Shown: in pieces, positions 20,950 through 55,052 of the stretch | How the letters are laid out: each line of letters starts with the position of its first letter | How positions within the stretch are numbered: the stretch's first letter is position 1 | Assembly: GCA_905116865.2 (NCBI GenBank) | Contig: CAJHNH020000550.1 | Location: 67,501 to 131,500, forward strand | Direction: 5' to 3' | Source of the DNA: Candidula unifasciata | Lineage: Eukaryota; Mollusca; Gastropoda; Stylommatophora; Geomitridae | DNA length: 64,000 nucleotides | Notes under the pieces: model-generated | What the model was told of the DNA's origin: nothing | Seen by the model: only the letters and a program-made list of their open reading frames with translations | Databases searched by the model: none | Program-made: the position numbers and the translations under genes

Positions 20950-21545
20950 TGTGTTCATAGCAAAAAGCGAATGGAAGTCGCTTGGTGCAACAACGCCTGG
21001 CATATAATATCACAACGTCTAGTCTGAGAATGGAGGTCGAGGCAGGCACGGTCACCTTCCGCTAGATGGAGAATCAGCTGTACACACATGACGTAATTGT
21101 AACTGACTCACACAGTATGCTGACAAAAATGGAGACAATCATGCTTCGTGCAGAGTGGCAAGCATCGCTTCAGAGGTCCCGTGTGGGTTGCCTTCTTTGG
21201 ATATTTTCTCCAGGTCATGGCGGTGTGTTGGAAAAGAAGAAGGCAGATAGACTGGCCGGTTCTGCCCCATTTGGGGGTGAACTGGTGTATGACAAGCTAG
21301 ATGCTGCGAAGGCCCTTTGGGAGCGAGTGAACAGTGCGGAGACACAGATAGATCATAACGGCCTAAGGAGAATAGCGCTGCAGGAAGTTAACAGGGCATT
21401 TGGCCGACGTTCAACACTCAAGGGAAAGGTGAGACGGATTTACAGACAGATAGTTATTGGTCCCATCGGAACTGAAACTCTTCGCTTGCTGCTGAAGATG
21501 GAACGAAACGCTCATGGGAGTGTCCTGAGTGCCATGATGTAGATT
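20950..21545 (+). pseudogene. LINE RNase H domain and C-terminus
   Basis: Three of the four acidic RNase H positions are visible: E in LRMEVEA (about 21030), D in VIVTDSHSML, and D in KKADRLAGSAP. The SPGHGGV loop is also present (CPGHAGV in the family). An open frame covers 21066-21542 and the tail reads GKVRRIYRQ.. then LLLKMERNAHG. A frameshift or stop at about 21064 separates the E-containing part. The first Asp would lie upstream of the SINE B at 20818-20948. AATAAA follows at about 21554. Confidence 0.85.
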
Positions 21546-21664
21546 CTTATTCAATAAATACTCAGACTTATTTCCACCATTTTCCAAACACAGATTATAA
21601 CAGTTACCATTGAATGCGACAGCGTCGCTTAACATAGCATTTCGAACTGAGAGACACTGACGAG

Positions 21665-21975
21665 TTTCTTTGTTTTTCTTCTTCTTCTTCTCGTTCACCA
21701 GCTGTAAACTCTGGCGGAAAGTTTGGTTCTGGTTCGATCCACTATTGAACTTCAGTTTTGTTTCAGAAGCTGAGTATTGCTTGCGCATCCGTTTTACATA
21801 TCTGACTCATTTATTTCCAAACTGCTGGTTCCTTGCCTCTCAGGCAGATGCACTCTGACTTCGAAGAAAGCTCTCATTTAGTCTACTCATACGACATGCT
21901 TTTGGGTTTGCCGTGGATCTATTCTTGTTTCCCCTATAACAATGGCTTGAAACCCACATTGGGGACATATCTAGT
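21665..21975 (-). repeat. Interspersed repeat C (minus)
   Basis: It keeps the (CTT)n end (complement of the GAA tail), CCAGCTGTAAACTCTGGCGG, CTGGTTCCTTGCCTCTCAGG, CATACGACATGCTTTTGGG and GAAACCCACATTGGGGA. It is near full length. Confidence 0.75.
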
Positions 21976-22261
21976 TTCATTTCTGAGCTTTTCGACTGTT
22001 TCTGGCTTTGGTGAATTAACATTATATTTGATGTATCCCATAAATAGAAATCAAATGCTGTGCGGTCTCGGAAATGGCAGCGAATCTAACAACACTTCTC
22101 ATCCAATCCATCTGTCCGGAGAAATTGCATTGAGATAGGCCCCTTTATTACGATAGAAGTTGGGAGGTGCCCCATATTGCTGGAAATAAAACTAGGTCTC
22201 CAAACATCTCAATGCTTGGGCCGACTAATCGCTGCAATAAATATAGTTAAGTATCACAAGT

Positions 22262-22760
22262 GACAGGCTGCCCTTAATAACAGTGAGTCAAGTTTTCCCA
22301 CCGCTGATATCCTAGACTACACTGTAATTCATGATGAGTTTAAATAATTCTCTATTGTGACATGTGGGTTTTGAAGAACCCCATGGGTGTAGGTTTGACC
22401 ATTAACTGAACCATTGAACCTAAACGTTGCCTCGTCGATCCAGACAATTTTCTCTGGAAATGTAGCATCTTCTGCGTATTCGCCCATGTACCATTCCCAA
22501 AACTTAACTCTCCGGTAAGGATAATTCATATAACGATCGAGAATTAATTATGTTATGCATTTGTACCAATGGCCTCGTTTTAACATGCGATGGACGCTGG
22601 ATTTTGGAAATCTCCTCTCACGACCGAATTAATTGTCTTAGGGATAAACTAAGCACTTCTGCCACTTGGTCTTCTCTTTGTTATACTGGTGGATGTTCGA
22701 GGTATCTCAGAACGTTGCTTATGGATGTCACGAACGGTTCCTTTTAACGTAAATTTAACT
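22262..22760 (-). pseudogene. Mariner/Tc1-type transposase remnant (minus)
   Basis: On the minus strand an open stretch reads FWEWYMGEYAEDATFPEKIV then WIDEATFRFNGSVNGQTY and NPHVTIENYLNSS. This matches the W(S/T)DEA.F.LNG.VN....YW..ENPH pattern around the first catalytic Asp of IS630/Tc1/mariner DDE transposases. Frameshifted similarity continues with ITV.SRISAVGK (for VTVW.GIS..G). An N-terminal SSVHRMLKR segment lies upstream with stops. Dead and truncated. Confidence 0.8.
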
Positions 22761-23034
22761 CTAATGCCACCAATGGTACGTCGTGTTAGGGGATCTTTAT
22801 TATTCTGTCCCCTAAAAGTTCTTTGCACTTCTCACATTTCCAGTAGCACTTAATGACACCCCTCCCCCTTTTTTTCAACCACTAATTGTCAGTTTCGCAT
22901 TACTGAATGATACTTGCTATTTTGATCTATAACAAAATCAAAATGTTTGCGAGTGAGGGTCGATGAAGAGTGAATACATTCTTTTGGGACACTTACATGG
23001 AGCGACTAAGAAATCTGGCTGATACTCAATACTA

Positions 23035-23165
23035 AGAGGAAAGGCAAGACGCACTTACAATCAAACTGTTAATTGGCGCCATCAGATTTGGAACTTTTCG
23101 CCGGTTGCTGAAGATGGGGACGGAGCACTTTTTTAAATGTCCCGAGTGCTATGATGTCGGTTCTC
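23035..23165 (+). pseudogene. LINE C-terminal fragment, related to 20950-21545
   Basis: Frames read GKARRTYNQTV, then after a one-base shift GTFRRLLKMGTEHFFKCPEC. This is the same GK(V/A)RRIYxQ...LLKM(E/G) tail as in the RNase H LINE at 21420-21530, so it is a second copy of that family. Confidence 0.7.
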
Positions 23166-23169
23166 AAAC

Positions 23170-24389
23170 CTCAAGTCACCTCAACTCATGACACCTTCAT
23201 ATAAATGCCTAGTTAACAAGCGAACTCTCCTTGCGCCACCCCGCAATGTTTTCTTGTGTGAGCGCTCCTGACTACCTGGGACCGAAAGAGTTAATCCCTG
23301 CCAACGCATGTATTGTTTCGTGGCATCGTCCACAATGCTGGGAAGATGTGATAAAAAGAGACAGTAGCGTCCCTTGGCGAGAGCATGGCAGTATTTCCGC
23401 TGACAGGCACACAGGCAGAACGATCTTCAGGCAAACGTGTATGACAAACCTCCTGAAAGGGTAAGGTTCCTATCACGTGTATGCCCTGACCCCATTCACA
23501 TGATTATACGTGATATTATAACAAGCATATATCTAATCTGGCCTGCAGAATCAAAAAGCATAAATAAACATTGCATTAAAACTTCAGTAAGATGAATGTG
23601 TTCATTGCTTCACTCGGACTTCTTTCGGCCAACTACCACCCCACTATTCTGCTCATGTTAAACTGTTCCAAATTCTTCTTTATCCTTGCTAGCGGTATCA
23701 GTTATCACCATTTATAAGTGTTTCTGGAAGCCTCCTAGATACCGCACATACTTGTCTTTGCAAATAAAAAGCATTAAATAAAAAAAAGTAATAATGCAAC
23801 TGCAAGGCAAGGCCGTATCTTTTTGTGGTAATGAGGGTAATGACTAGTACTAGTAATGTTGTTAATCGCGAGTGGTGGTAGAGTTCATAGTAGTTGTTTT
23901 GCTGACCCTGTTTTTTGACCGATCGGTTGCTAAACTGACTTAGTTATTCGGTCAGGTAAATACTATAGTATATAAAGTTGACTTGTTATGCAGCCACTTG
24001 ACTGGCTGCTAATCAGGCCAGATTATTATATTTACCGTGAGCTCAAGAATATACTGACTACTAAACTACTTGGTTAGAAACTAAGAAACTGCACAGGTTA
24101 GTTGCAGCTTTCTTAAGTTACTTTGATGGATAGTGACAGTGCACTGTAGGTACTTTGTGTGTATAATATTTAAATAATTTGTTATAATTATAATAATTTA
24201 TAATAATAATGAGACTGTCACACCAAAGTCTTTACAGAGGCCTGTGACCTCCTTCTTATTTGGAAAGTTAAAAACCACTGATAACTGATATGAAGAACAA
24301 AAAGAAAAAAAAATTAAGAAATAGCAGCAAGAATGGAGCATTCCTGTAGTAAGAAATTGCAGTAATAAAGTATAAAGAAAACATTAGTA
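23170..24389. other. Intergenic, nothing identified
   Basis: No coding or repeat assignment could be made. The ORF at 23231-23464 has no recognisable features. Confidence 0.35.
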
Positions 24390-24397
24390 CTGCCCAT

Positions 24398-24995
24398 GGC
24401 TTTCCTCCAAATAACAGTCCTAAATTATCGAGGCTAAAAAAACCCTAACAGAGCCTCAACTCCATGTAAATTGCGGACTTCTTTCCGGCGAATATGCCGT
24501 ATAACGCGAGAAACACTCCTCCGAATGACGGTCCCAAATCATTGTGGGTGTCGACATACGCTAACAGGGCATCAGTGATATGTAAAATGATATGATTTAT
24601 TTCTGGCAGCCATGGTAGACCATCAGTTGAGTGCTAGGTTTAACTTCTCCCATGGGTCCTAGGTTTAACTTCTCCCATGGGTCCTAGGTTTAACTTCTCT
24701 CGTAGGTCCTAGGTTTAACCTCTCCCGTGGGTCCTAGGGATAGGGTTAGGGCGAGGAGTATTGCAAATACGACACCAGGTGCAGAATCTGTCACAATGCT
24801 GCAATCGTGACACTATTGATTAAAGGGTTATGATTAGAACTTACATGGGCGCGGCGTGTCCACGGCGGGACTAGTCATGCATTGTTTACTGAATATTTAG
24901 CTGAGTTTCCTGGCGGCACAGTGACAAACATTGAGGGCCTGTTAGGGTATTTTTTTTAACCCTAATAATTTGGCACCGTTATTCGGAGGATAGCC
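24398..24995. mobile_element. Inverted-repeat DNA transposon M1, copy b, with perfect 8-bp duplication
   Basis: The left end GGCTTTCCTCC..AAATTATCGAGGCT.., and the right end ..AATAATTTGGCACCGTTATT then CGGAGGATAGCC, are inverted copies. The target duplication CTGCCCAT is perfect (24390-24397 and 24996-25003). Inside, the left repeat is present a second time at about 24510-24575 (CTCCGAATGACGGTCCCAAA..). A 25-bp tandem array lies at about 24628-24735. It is longer than copy a (426 bp) because of these internal duplications. Confidence 0.9.
24628..24735. repeat. Tandem array of a 25-bp unit inside M1 copy b
   Basis: About four units of GGTCCTAGGTTTAACTTCTC (first 20 bases) run head to tail with small changes, then run into GGTCCTAGGGATAGGG. 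Confidence 0.85.
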
Positions 24996-25544
24996 CTGCC
25001 CATAATAGGGCCTTTCTGGTGAAATGGTCAATGTTCAGCTGGACATACAGATTTGTGAGATTCATAACTAGGTAATTTTTTTTTTTTTTAAAGTTAAAAA
25101 GAGTAATGGGAGATAAATATTTACGCATCTCCCCTTTTTCAGTTTCTCAGGTTTTTACGAGTTTTTTGTGCCCATATAGCAGCTATGGTACTGGTTGCAG
25201 CTCCATGGTGGATATGATTGTTTAAAAAAAAAATAATTGAGATTTGAGGGTGAAAATTTTTTGTTCGTCATAGTGGTGTCATAATGACATGACTTAGCTG
25301 TGTCAGTAAACACACTTTTTTGGTCAAAAGGAAGGGAAGCTGTTAATTCTTTGTTTGTATTTTTTAGTGATGACACTCCTCAAGGTAACAGAATACCTTG
25401 GTTCACATGAAAAGTCAACATTATATATTAGTCTTTTTAGTGACTTAATGGTTTCAGTGTCACAGTCACCATTACTCTTGCCTGTCTGCTCAGTGGTCAC
25501 TTACTTTTCCTTTTTTTTTTTTTTTTTAATTATTCAATCCTCTT

Positions 25545-25755
25545 CTACTTTGGATGTAGAGATTTGCCAGGCTTCTCTGTCTGCAGTTTTCTTTTTGGCT
25601 TTGTTCCTTTCCAATCTTCTTCTAGCCAGGCACTGTCAAATGTTGTCTTCCCACCGAGCTCTGGATAACCCTGGTGTTCTGATTATCTCGTTCTTGGCCT
25701 CCCATACTTGCCTTGGTGGCCGATTTTGTTCCCCATTCTGCATGTCCAAACCATC
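25545..25755 (-). pseudogene. LINE C-terminal fragment (minus), degenerate
   Basis: With one frameshift and one stop, the minus strand reads WEAKNEIIRTPGLSRARWED, then RRRLERNKAKKKTADREAW. This fits the WE...GRP..RWxD.I......AxDRxxW end of LINE ORF2 proteins. It lies about 320 bp upstream of the IMPDH start codon. Confidence 0.65.
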
Positions 25756-26075
25756 ATAACTGACTGATTTACTCGAGTTTGTAAGGCTTGGTTTTAAAAT
25801 CCTGATGTATTGTCTGATTGCACTGCTTAGTGGTCAAAGGTTTAAACCCTGTGGTCTTTTATAAGAACCGACCAAGACATACTCCAAATCTATGCGGCTG
25901 CTTTTTCTCTTCCTTTAGTTTCTTAGGGTAGGGTTTTGAAGTATTCTCAGCTGCATTGAATGAAATTTGAAAACAGTCATTTTGTAAGATTCTTGAGGGG
26001 CAGAAGAGTTAAACCACTTCATGTATTCTCCCTGCACCACAAACTAATATTTGCATTTGTAAATTGTTCCCTAGC

Positions 26076-48728
<22,653 letters not shown>

Positions 48729-49165
48729 AGCTTCAGCCTGTCTGCTCCAATTGCTTCAGTGCAGCCAGTTATCAATGATGTGCAGTTTGGCGCATAAACC
48801 AGAGTGTAGAGAAGAGAGATCAGCCTTTTCGAACACATACATCTTTATTCAGACAATGGGATTCTGACTAATTGTATGCAGGCATACAGACTTCTGCACA
48901 CATCTACTAATAAACAATTTCCGGGTGTTATATTTTGTGAATATTTATCAATTTTCTTTTGGTTTCTTTAGTTTCAAGTATATATTTGCTATGAACAGGT
49001 TTTTGTCTTATATTGTAAAACAGCATTTTTTTGTAATTTAATTTACTGTATAGGGATTTGTGTTAATCAAATGTTTTTGTAATCTTTGTAATGTATGCAT
49101 TTCAAATGTTATTGTCTAATATGACATACTGGTGATTTTGTAATAAATTTCTTTACAAAAGATTT
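48729..49165 (+). other. IMPDH 3' UTR with poly(A) signal
   Basis: AATAAA at 49142-49147 lies about 415 bases after the stop, preceded by a T-rich stretch with TTTGTAAT motifs. Transcript end is expected within about 30 bases of the signal. Confidence 0.75.
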
Positions 49166-49700
49166 ATTTTGTCTGTGACGTACATTTAACAGATGAATGT
49201 GAGCATATTATTTGCTTGTATCGGTTGATGTCTCATATCAAGAGCATATTATGGATATTCTGCCCAGGAAATTCAGGTTTGCGCGGTTATAAGAAAGCTG
49301 ATAGATTTGCTGCTGCCCCTCTAGGTAGTGAATCGAATACATTGACTGCTGCTGCTTCTCTAAGCAACTAATTACTTTGATCCCCTAGGCAGTGCAACAT
49401 AACAGGCAGAGCATCCATACCTGGGTTACTTATAGTCAAGTTTCACCTGTCAGTGTCAGAATGTGAACTTTTCATTGGCTACTAGAGAATGGGACAAAGC
49501 TCATTTGGAAATGTTCTGGAAACAGCATTTCTAATCATTGACACTAATGCCAGTTTTTGATTCTTTTATCTGTGCCAATATTTTAGCCTAAGGAAGCCCT
49601 GAAGCTTAACAGCCATATTGCCCATTTGCTTTCAATCCTAAAAAATTGGTTAAATGCTAAAATTAACACATTCATACAAAGGATATTATTTCTGTTAGTT
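49166..49700. other. Downstream of IMPDH, nothing identified
   Basis: No gene or assignable repeat is seen. Confidence 0.45.
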
Positions 49701-49920
49701 GCGTGTCCTTGACGTTGCAAGAACAATCCCAGCAATTTTTGTGGCAGTTTTTTCTTTTCAAATTTACTTTCAGTAGTTTGCCATTGCTTCTTGAATGGTA
49801 GCTCTCAGCATCATTGTTGAAACCAGTACAAGAGTCTGCTTCCAAATCTCCTGCAGCTGGAATCAAACCAGGCACCACAGCATTACAAAGTGCCTGCGCA
49901 TCACCTAAGCCACAGATGCT
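49701..49920 (-). mobile_element. SINE family B (minus)
   Basis: On the minus strand it begins AGCATCTGTGGCTTAGGTGA, with the B box GGTTTGATTCCAGCTGCAGG, and ends with GCTGGGATTGTTCTTGCAAC. Confidence 0.8.
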
Positions 49921-50005
49921 GATCAGTTTGTATTTAACGTAATTAAATAAAAAAAAGATAAGTCTCTGTTCATGCTCTAGGTATATCTGGCAAATAGTGC
50001 TAGAC

Positions 50006-50143
50006 CAGGCCTATTCAGCTAAGTTTACTTAGGAGCCAACATTTATCATTGCAGGCCCCAGACCCAGCTTAGAAAGATTGTTAATACAATACATGTGGCA
50101 ATGATCCGTGGCTATTCGCTAGGCCGCTAGTTGAATAGCCCTG
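50006..50143. mobile_element. Short hAT-like MITE (M3) with perfect 8-bp duplication
   Basis: The left terminus is CAGGCCTATTCA and the right ends TGAATAGCCCTG (complement CAGGGCTATTCA). TGCTAGAC flanks both sides (49998-50005 and 50144-50151). CAGG-type termini plus an 8-bp duplication are hAT hallmarks. It is 138 bp with no coding capacity. Confidence 0.9.
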
Positions 50144-50154
50144 TGCTAGACCCA

Positions 50155-50290
50155 TATATTTTTAGGCCAGTTGGCACTCAGTGAGTGATGTGGTAAATAC
50201 CAGCCGGCCACATTTGCTTTCCAGAATATTTTCTGGTATCTCTTTTACACTGTATTGACCTTGAAGCCCAAGATAGATATTTAGTTTGCC
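50155..50290 (-). mobile_element. SINE family A, partial (minus)
   Basis: It keeps CAGTTGGCACTCAGTGAGTG, ATGTGGTAAATACC and CACTGTATTGACCTTGAAGC. It follows directly after the M3 element. Confidence 0.6.
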
Positions 50291-50374
50291 TCAATATGGA
50301 TGGCGGCATACGTAGCTTAGGCGTTGCGAGTCCGACTCCTAATTCCAAGGTACAGCAATTAAAACCCACTGCTG

Positions 50375-50600
50375 GCTGCGTGGATTTTAATCATGGTATG
50401 GGGTGTCGCAAGTTGACCAAGCCTTAAATTGGTACCAGGATGGCTGTCCTGGGGAGGTAAAGACAGCCGGCATAATGCTGACCACATTACCCATCTAGTG
50501 ACGATTAGTCTGTAAAAATATGGGTGCTCTTCTTATATGCCTGATGCACCTAAAGACGTGAAAAGGGATCTTTACTCTTACTTTTTTTCATAAGGATGCA
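50375..50600 (+). mobile_element. SINE family A (plus)
   Basis: It retains GTTGACCAAGCCTTAAATTG, GTACCAGGATGGC, GGGAGGTAAAGACAGCCGGC and AATGCTGACCACATTACCCA, and the GATCTTTACTCTTACTT tail. A B-like head (CTTAGGCGTTGCG) lies just upstream at about 50310. Confidence 0.7.
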
Positions 50601-50639
50601 AAATTTGGCAGGGCCAGACTAAATTCTTTGTCTAGACTT

Positions 50640-50910
50640 ATACTAGGTAACATCAACCTCATAAACCGTCTCCCAGCCCAAGAGTCTTGAGTTCAAACCA
50701 ACATTGAGTCAGATTTGTTTCAAAAATGACTTATGCTTTCCAGTTTGGTCCAGCCTGAAATGGGTACCAGGTAATTTCCAGGGAAGTAAAGGCAGCTGGT
50801 AGACTATTGATTACATCACCCATTGATTACTAAGTGGGCTACAAAAATATGATTCTGGCATCATTTACCCAATATAACACTGCCGTGAAAAGGGTCTTTT
50901 ACTTAAATAT
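50640..50910 (+). mobile_element. SINE family A (plus), diverged
   Basis: It keeps TCTTGAGTTCAAACCAACAT as a B-box-like element, AAATGGGTACCAGGTAATTT, GGGAAGTAAAGGCAGCTGGT and GATTACATCACCCATTG, with a GGTCTTTTACTTAAAT tail. Confidence 0.7.
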
Positions 50911-50999
50911 TGTTGTTTATATCAAGCTCAATAGTTAATTTAATACATACTCAAGGGAGACTCTTCATTGTGAAGAAACTTTTCAGACTGCAGAACACA

Positions 51000-51310
51000 C
51001 ATAACACTGGACCAGTCACAACTCAGAAAGGGATCTTCTATGGTTACATGTAGCATTCCAAGAAGTCTTATTGATACCCTTTTTCCTCTTAAAATCCATG
51101 CTGTGTGGCGTTGGTAGTCATGCCTATTCAAAACCTTCTGTCTCGTGTACTTTGAACTAACTCTGACACAGATGATCCTCCTTGCCATGATGTCAAACTG
51201 TCCAGCATTTTTTTCTCCTGCTCTGCTTCTCCTCCCCTCTAAGTTTCCTGCTGTCATGATGTACTACATTCTCCTTCTCATCACATGACTAAAGAAAATA
51301 GATTGTCTCT
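51000..51310 (-). pseudogene. LINE C-terminal fragment (minus)
   Basis: The minus strand, across frameshifts, reads RRRMKEKVVHHDSRKLRGEE (for MRR..ENVVHHD..KL.G), then a KCW-like segment and RQKVLNRHDYQRHTAW, the last matching RRLWIDMTTNSTWHG at 32745-33360. It is the same LINE group as the piece in IMPDH intron 5. Confidence 0.65.
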
Positions 51311-51403
51311 TTCTGATGTGGGCAGTCAGTTGTTTTTATAGTCAGTTTCTTTTAAGACATCCTCATTACTCTTTTTATCTGTCCAGGATTTGATACCCTA
51401 CAG

Positions 51404-51553
51404 CAGGGCTACTAAGTTAAGTTTACTCAGGGACCAATATGTTAAGAATGGGGATTGTCACGTGGCAGAGGGCCGAGCCTAAGTGTAGAAAGGTCATTAA
51501 TACAGTACAGTTGACAATGATCCACAGGCCACTTGTTAGGCCTTTGCGGGGTG
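51404..51553. mobile_element. Second M3-like MITE, diverged
   Basis: It begins CAGGGCTACTAAGTTAAGTT and ends AAATAGTCCTG. Internal blocks CATTAATACAGTACA..GACAATGATCC match M3 (TGTTAATACAATACA..GGCAATGATCC). The flanks do not form a duplication, so it is an older copy. Confidence 0.7.
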
Positions 51554-51889
51554 CCAGCAAATAGTCCTGCATTATTATGGATCTACATAAAAGAAGATAG
51601 TTTATGTAAGATATAGTTGTCCTTAACTACCATATTTAGCATTTGTCAAGGTGATGTAGGTGTCTTTAGAATAAGGATTTATGGCCAGCAGTTCATATCA
51701 AATACAGCTGTTTTTAACTTTTTATATTCAATATTTGTCATTGCGATGAATGAAAGGATGTCTTAAGCCTAGGGATTCATGGCCACCAGTTTATGTCAGG
51801 TACAACTGTCTTTAGCTACCATATTTTAGACTTATTAGGTCACAGCTTGCTGATTTTGTACTGTTACATCATGCAGGTGAAATACTGTT

Positions 51890-52449
51890 GTGTGTGGAGT
51901 CTGCTGTTTATATGTTGCTGATTGTCTGCTGTTTATGTATTGCTGATTGTCTGGTATTTGTGTATTGTTGATTGTCTGCTGTTTATGTATTGCTGATTGT
52001 CTGGTGTTTGTGTATTGTTGATTGTCTGCTGTTTATGTATTGCTAATTGTCTGCTGTTTTTATGGTGCTTTTTGTGTATTTACTGATTATCTGGTGTTTG
52101 TGTATTGCTGATTGTCTGCTGTTTATGTATTGCTGATTGTCTGCTTTTTATGTATTGCTGATTGTCTGCTGTTTATGTATTGCTGATTGTCTGCTTTTTA
52201 TGTATTGCTGATTGTCTGCTGTTTTTATGGTGCTTTTATTGTGTTTGCTGATTATCTGGTGTTTGTGTATTGCTGATTGTCTGCTGTTTATGTATTGCTG
52301 ATTGCTGCTTTTTATAGTGCTTTTTGTGTATTTGCCAATTATCTGGTGTTTGCATGTAGTTTTCTGCTATCATATTGCTCGCTTGTCTGCTCTTAATAAT
52401 GTATATTGCTGGCTTGTTTGTTGTTTGCATGTTACTGGCTTTTCTGCTG
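51890..52449. repeat. Minisatellite of about 25 bp, left part
   Basis: At least fifteen variable units follow GATTGTCTGCTGTTTATGTA then TTGCT, with G/A and T/G variants and some longer units (TTTTTATGGTGCTTTT). Similar TCTGCTGTTTA units resume at about 53220-53360, beyond the TTAA element at 52454-53210. Confidence 0.9.
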
Positions 52450-52453
52450 TTAA

Positions 52454-53210
<757 letters not shown>

Positions 53211-53531
53211 TTAATAAGTTATAGGTCATCTGCTGTCTACATGTTATTAATTTGCTGCTTTTTAAATGCTGCAGTTCATTATCCTTTGTATGTGGGTTTT
53301 TTAAAATAATATTCTGCTCTTGTTGTTTGTAATTGCTTGTCTGCTGTTTATAAACAGTAGATAACTGGCATTCTGTCCTGTTTACCCAAAACTCTGCTAT
53401 CACTTATTGAGACATGGTTTCTGATATGTCTTGCAGGATCTTTGCTGTTTATTTAGTGTAATTGTGTCTGCTGTTTACGTAAATAGGTTAGAAATTTAAA
53501 GACAATGTGTTTGGCATTTTGAATAAGTTAA

Positions 53532-53602
53532 CTCTTTTGGCACTAGAGGAGAGTAAAATTAGTTAAGCTCAGTGCATGATGCAATCTTTGGTACCTAAAG
53601 GG
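53532..53602. mobile_element. Miniature TTAA element (71 bp)
   Basis: TTAA at 53528-53531 and 53603-53606 bracket CTCTTTTGGCACTAGAG ... CTTTGGTACCTAAAGGG, whose ends are inverted (CCCTTTAGGTACCAAAG). GGCAC/GGTGCC-type sequence also occurs near the right end of M4. Probably a related, tiny non-autonomous element. Confidence 0.55.
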
Positions 53603-54175
53603 TTAAGTTATGATAAGTTAAGATTCACTATTATCCAACTTCTTTTTTGTTGTTGCATCTCTGCTTGCATTTGTTGAAATGCAATCAAGTTTACATTATG
53701 CTTTAATTATTGTCATACACAGTTGGTTTTTGTATGATTTACTAGTTAGCATTTACATGCATCATTAAATTGTGGTTTTCATGTAATGGTTTCTTTGTTA
53801 ATCAGACTTTGGTTTTATTGCTAGATTATCCAGCATTTGCCAGACAGTCTTTATTTTCCTGTGCAGGCAACTCTTCATATATTTGCTTTCTAGAGTGTTT
53901 TTCTCTTCCACATCAATCTTTCAGTTCCATATTTTGTAGCAGATGGTCCAGTGAGGCCTGAACTACTATGAAAATACGTGAATGTGTGACTTCTAAAGAG
54001 GCAAATACAGAGTGGTGTCTGTTGAAATGTCTGACCAAATTTATCTGGTATGCTCGAAGCAAATTGTAAAGATTCAGTAACAGTTGTTGGGCTGCTTAAT
54101 GATTATGGGGAGTAACTAATCACAAGTGATGCATTGCTTGGGACAGGAGAAGTTCATTTCAGCACCATATAACTT

Positions 54176-54336
54176 TTTAGGGAGCTGAGAAATAAGCTTG
54201 TACAATTATCTGTTAACGTTAAAAAAAAAATTCTTTAGAGCTACATGGAACCAATCCTGTTGTTTGGAAGTGAATCATGGACAGTTAGGAGGTAAGTGAG
54301 AAATTGTTGGGCCTGTTGAAATGTGGTTTTATTTAA
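54176..54336 (+). pseudogene. LINE fragment, 5' piece, interrupted by M5
   Basis: The frame reads RELRNKLVQLSVNVKKKIL (one stop), then SYMEPILLFGSESWTV and, after a shift, EMWFY. This corresponds to Y(V/M)(W/E)PILLYGSE(T/S)WT(I/V)...FEMWFYRRM in LINE ORF2. Confidence 0.8.
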
Positions 54337-55052
54337 GGGGTCATTACACGGCATTTTTTCCAATTTATGACAAAAATATCACTTTTTCAATGTGTTCATT
54401 TTTGTAATGTTCGGCATTTGTAGAATAGATTACACACAAAATTTGTGTAATTTGTAAACAATTTAGCATTGAAAAGTTAATACTAAAGACACCAACCCAT
54501 GCACTATTTTAAGATTAAAAAAAAGTTTAAAAGTCACTTTTCTAACAATTCTATTTTTCTGTTTGTTGTGTGTGGGATCTCCTAAAATCTCAGCTAATAT
54601 GAAGACTAGAGATGTGAAATTTGGTGTGGATACTCCTAACACAATATTATAGGATCAGGTCTATTTAAAATTACAGGTTATTAAGTAATTTAAAAAAAAA
54701 TTTGATTATCTTAAAAAGCTACATTTTTTATTTTTTCAACATACCTAAATTTAAATGTTCTAAAATATTTATTTAGGAACATCTTTGAAGGAAATACTAA
54801 ACATGGGTTTAAAGTTCATGAATCAATCATCTGTTTCTCAATACCTCTTGTCTGTTTTTAAAATGTTAGCTGTCTAAGTACATGTTGTTTTTTCATCAAG
54901 ATGGCCACTGTTGCCATGGCAACCATGTTTTTTTTTTTTTTTATATATGAAGTCTACAAATATATCAACATACGTCCCTACAAATGACCATTATAAAATA
55001 ATTGGTATAACATTGTGAATTTTAAAAAAAAAATGTTTTCCTGTAGTGACTC
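54337..55052. mobile_element. TTAA-target element M5 (716 bp) inserted in a LINE
   Basis: TTAA is duplicated at 54333-54336 and 55053-55056. Termini are GGGGTCATTACA and TGTAGTGACTC (complement GAGTCACTACA). There is no transposase ORF. The LINE frame breaks at the left TTAA and resumes after the right one, so the ends are fixed independently by host-sequence logic. Confidence 0.88.
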
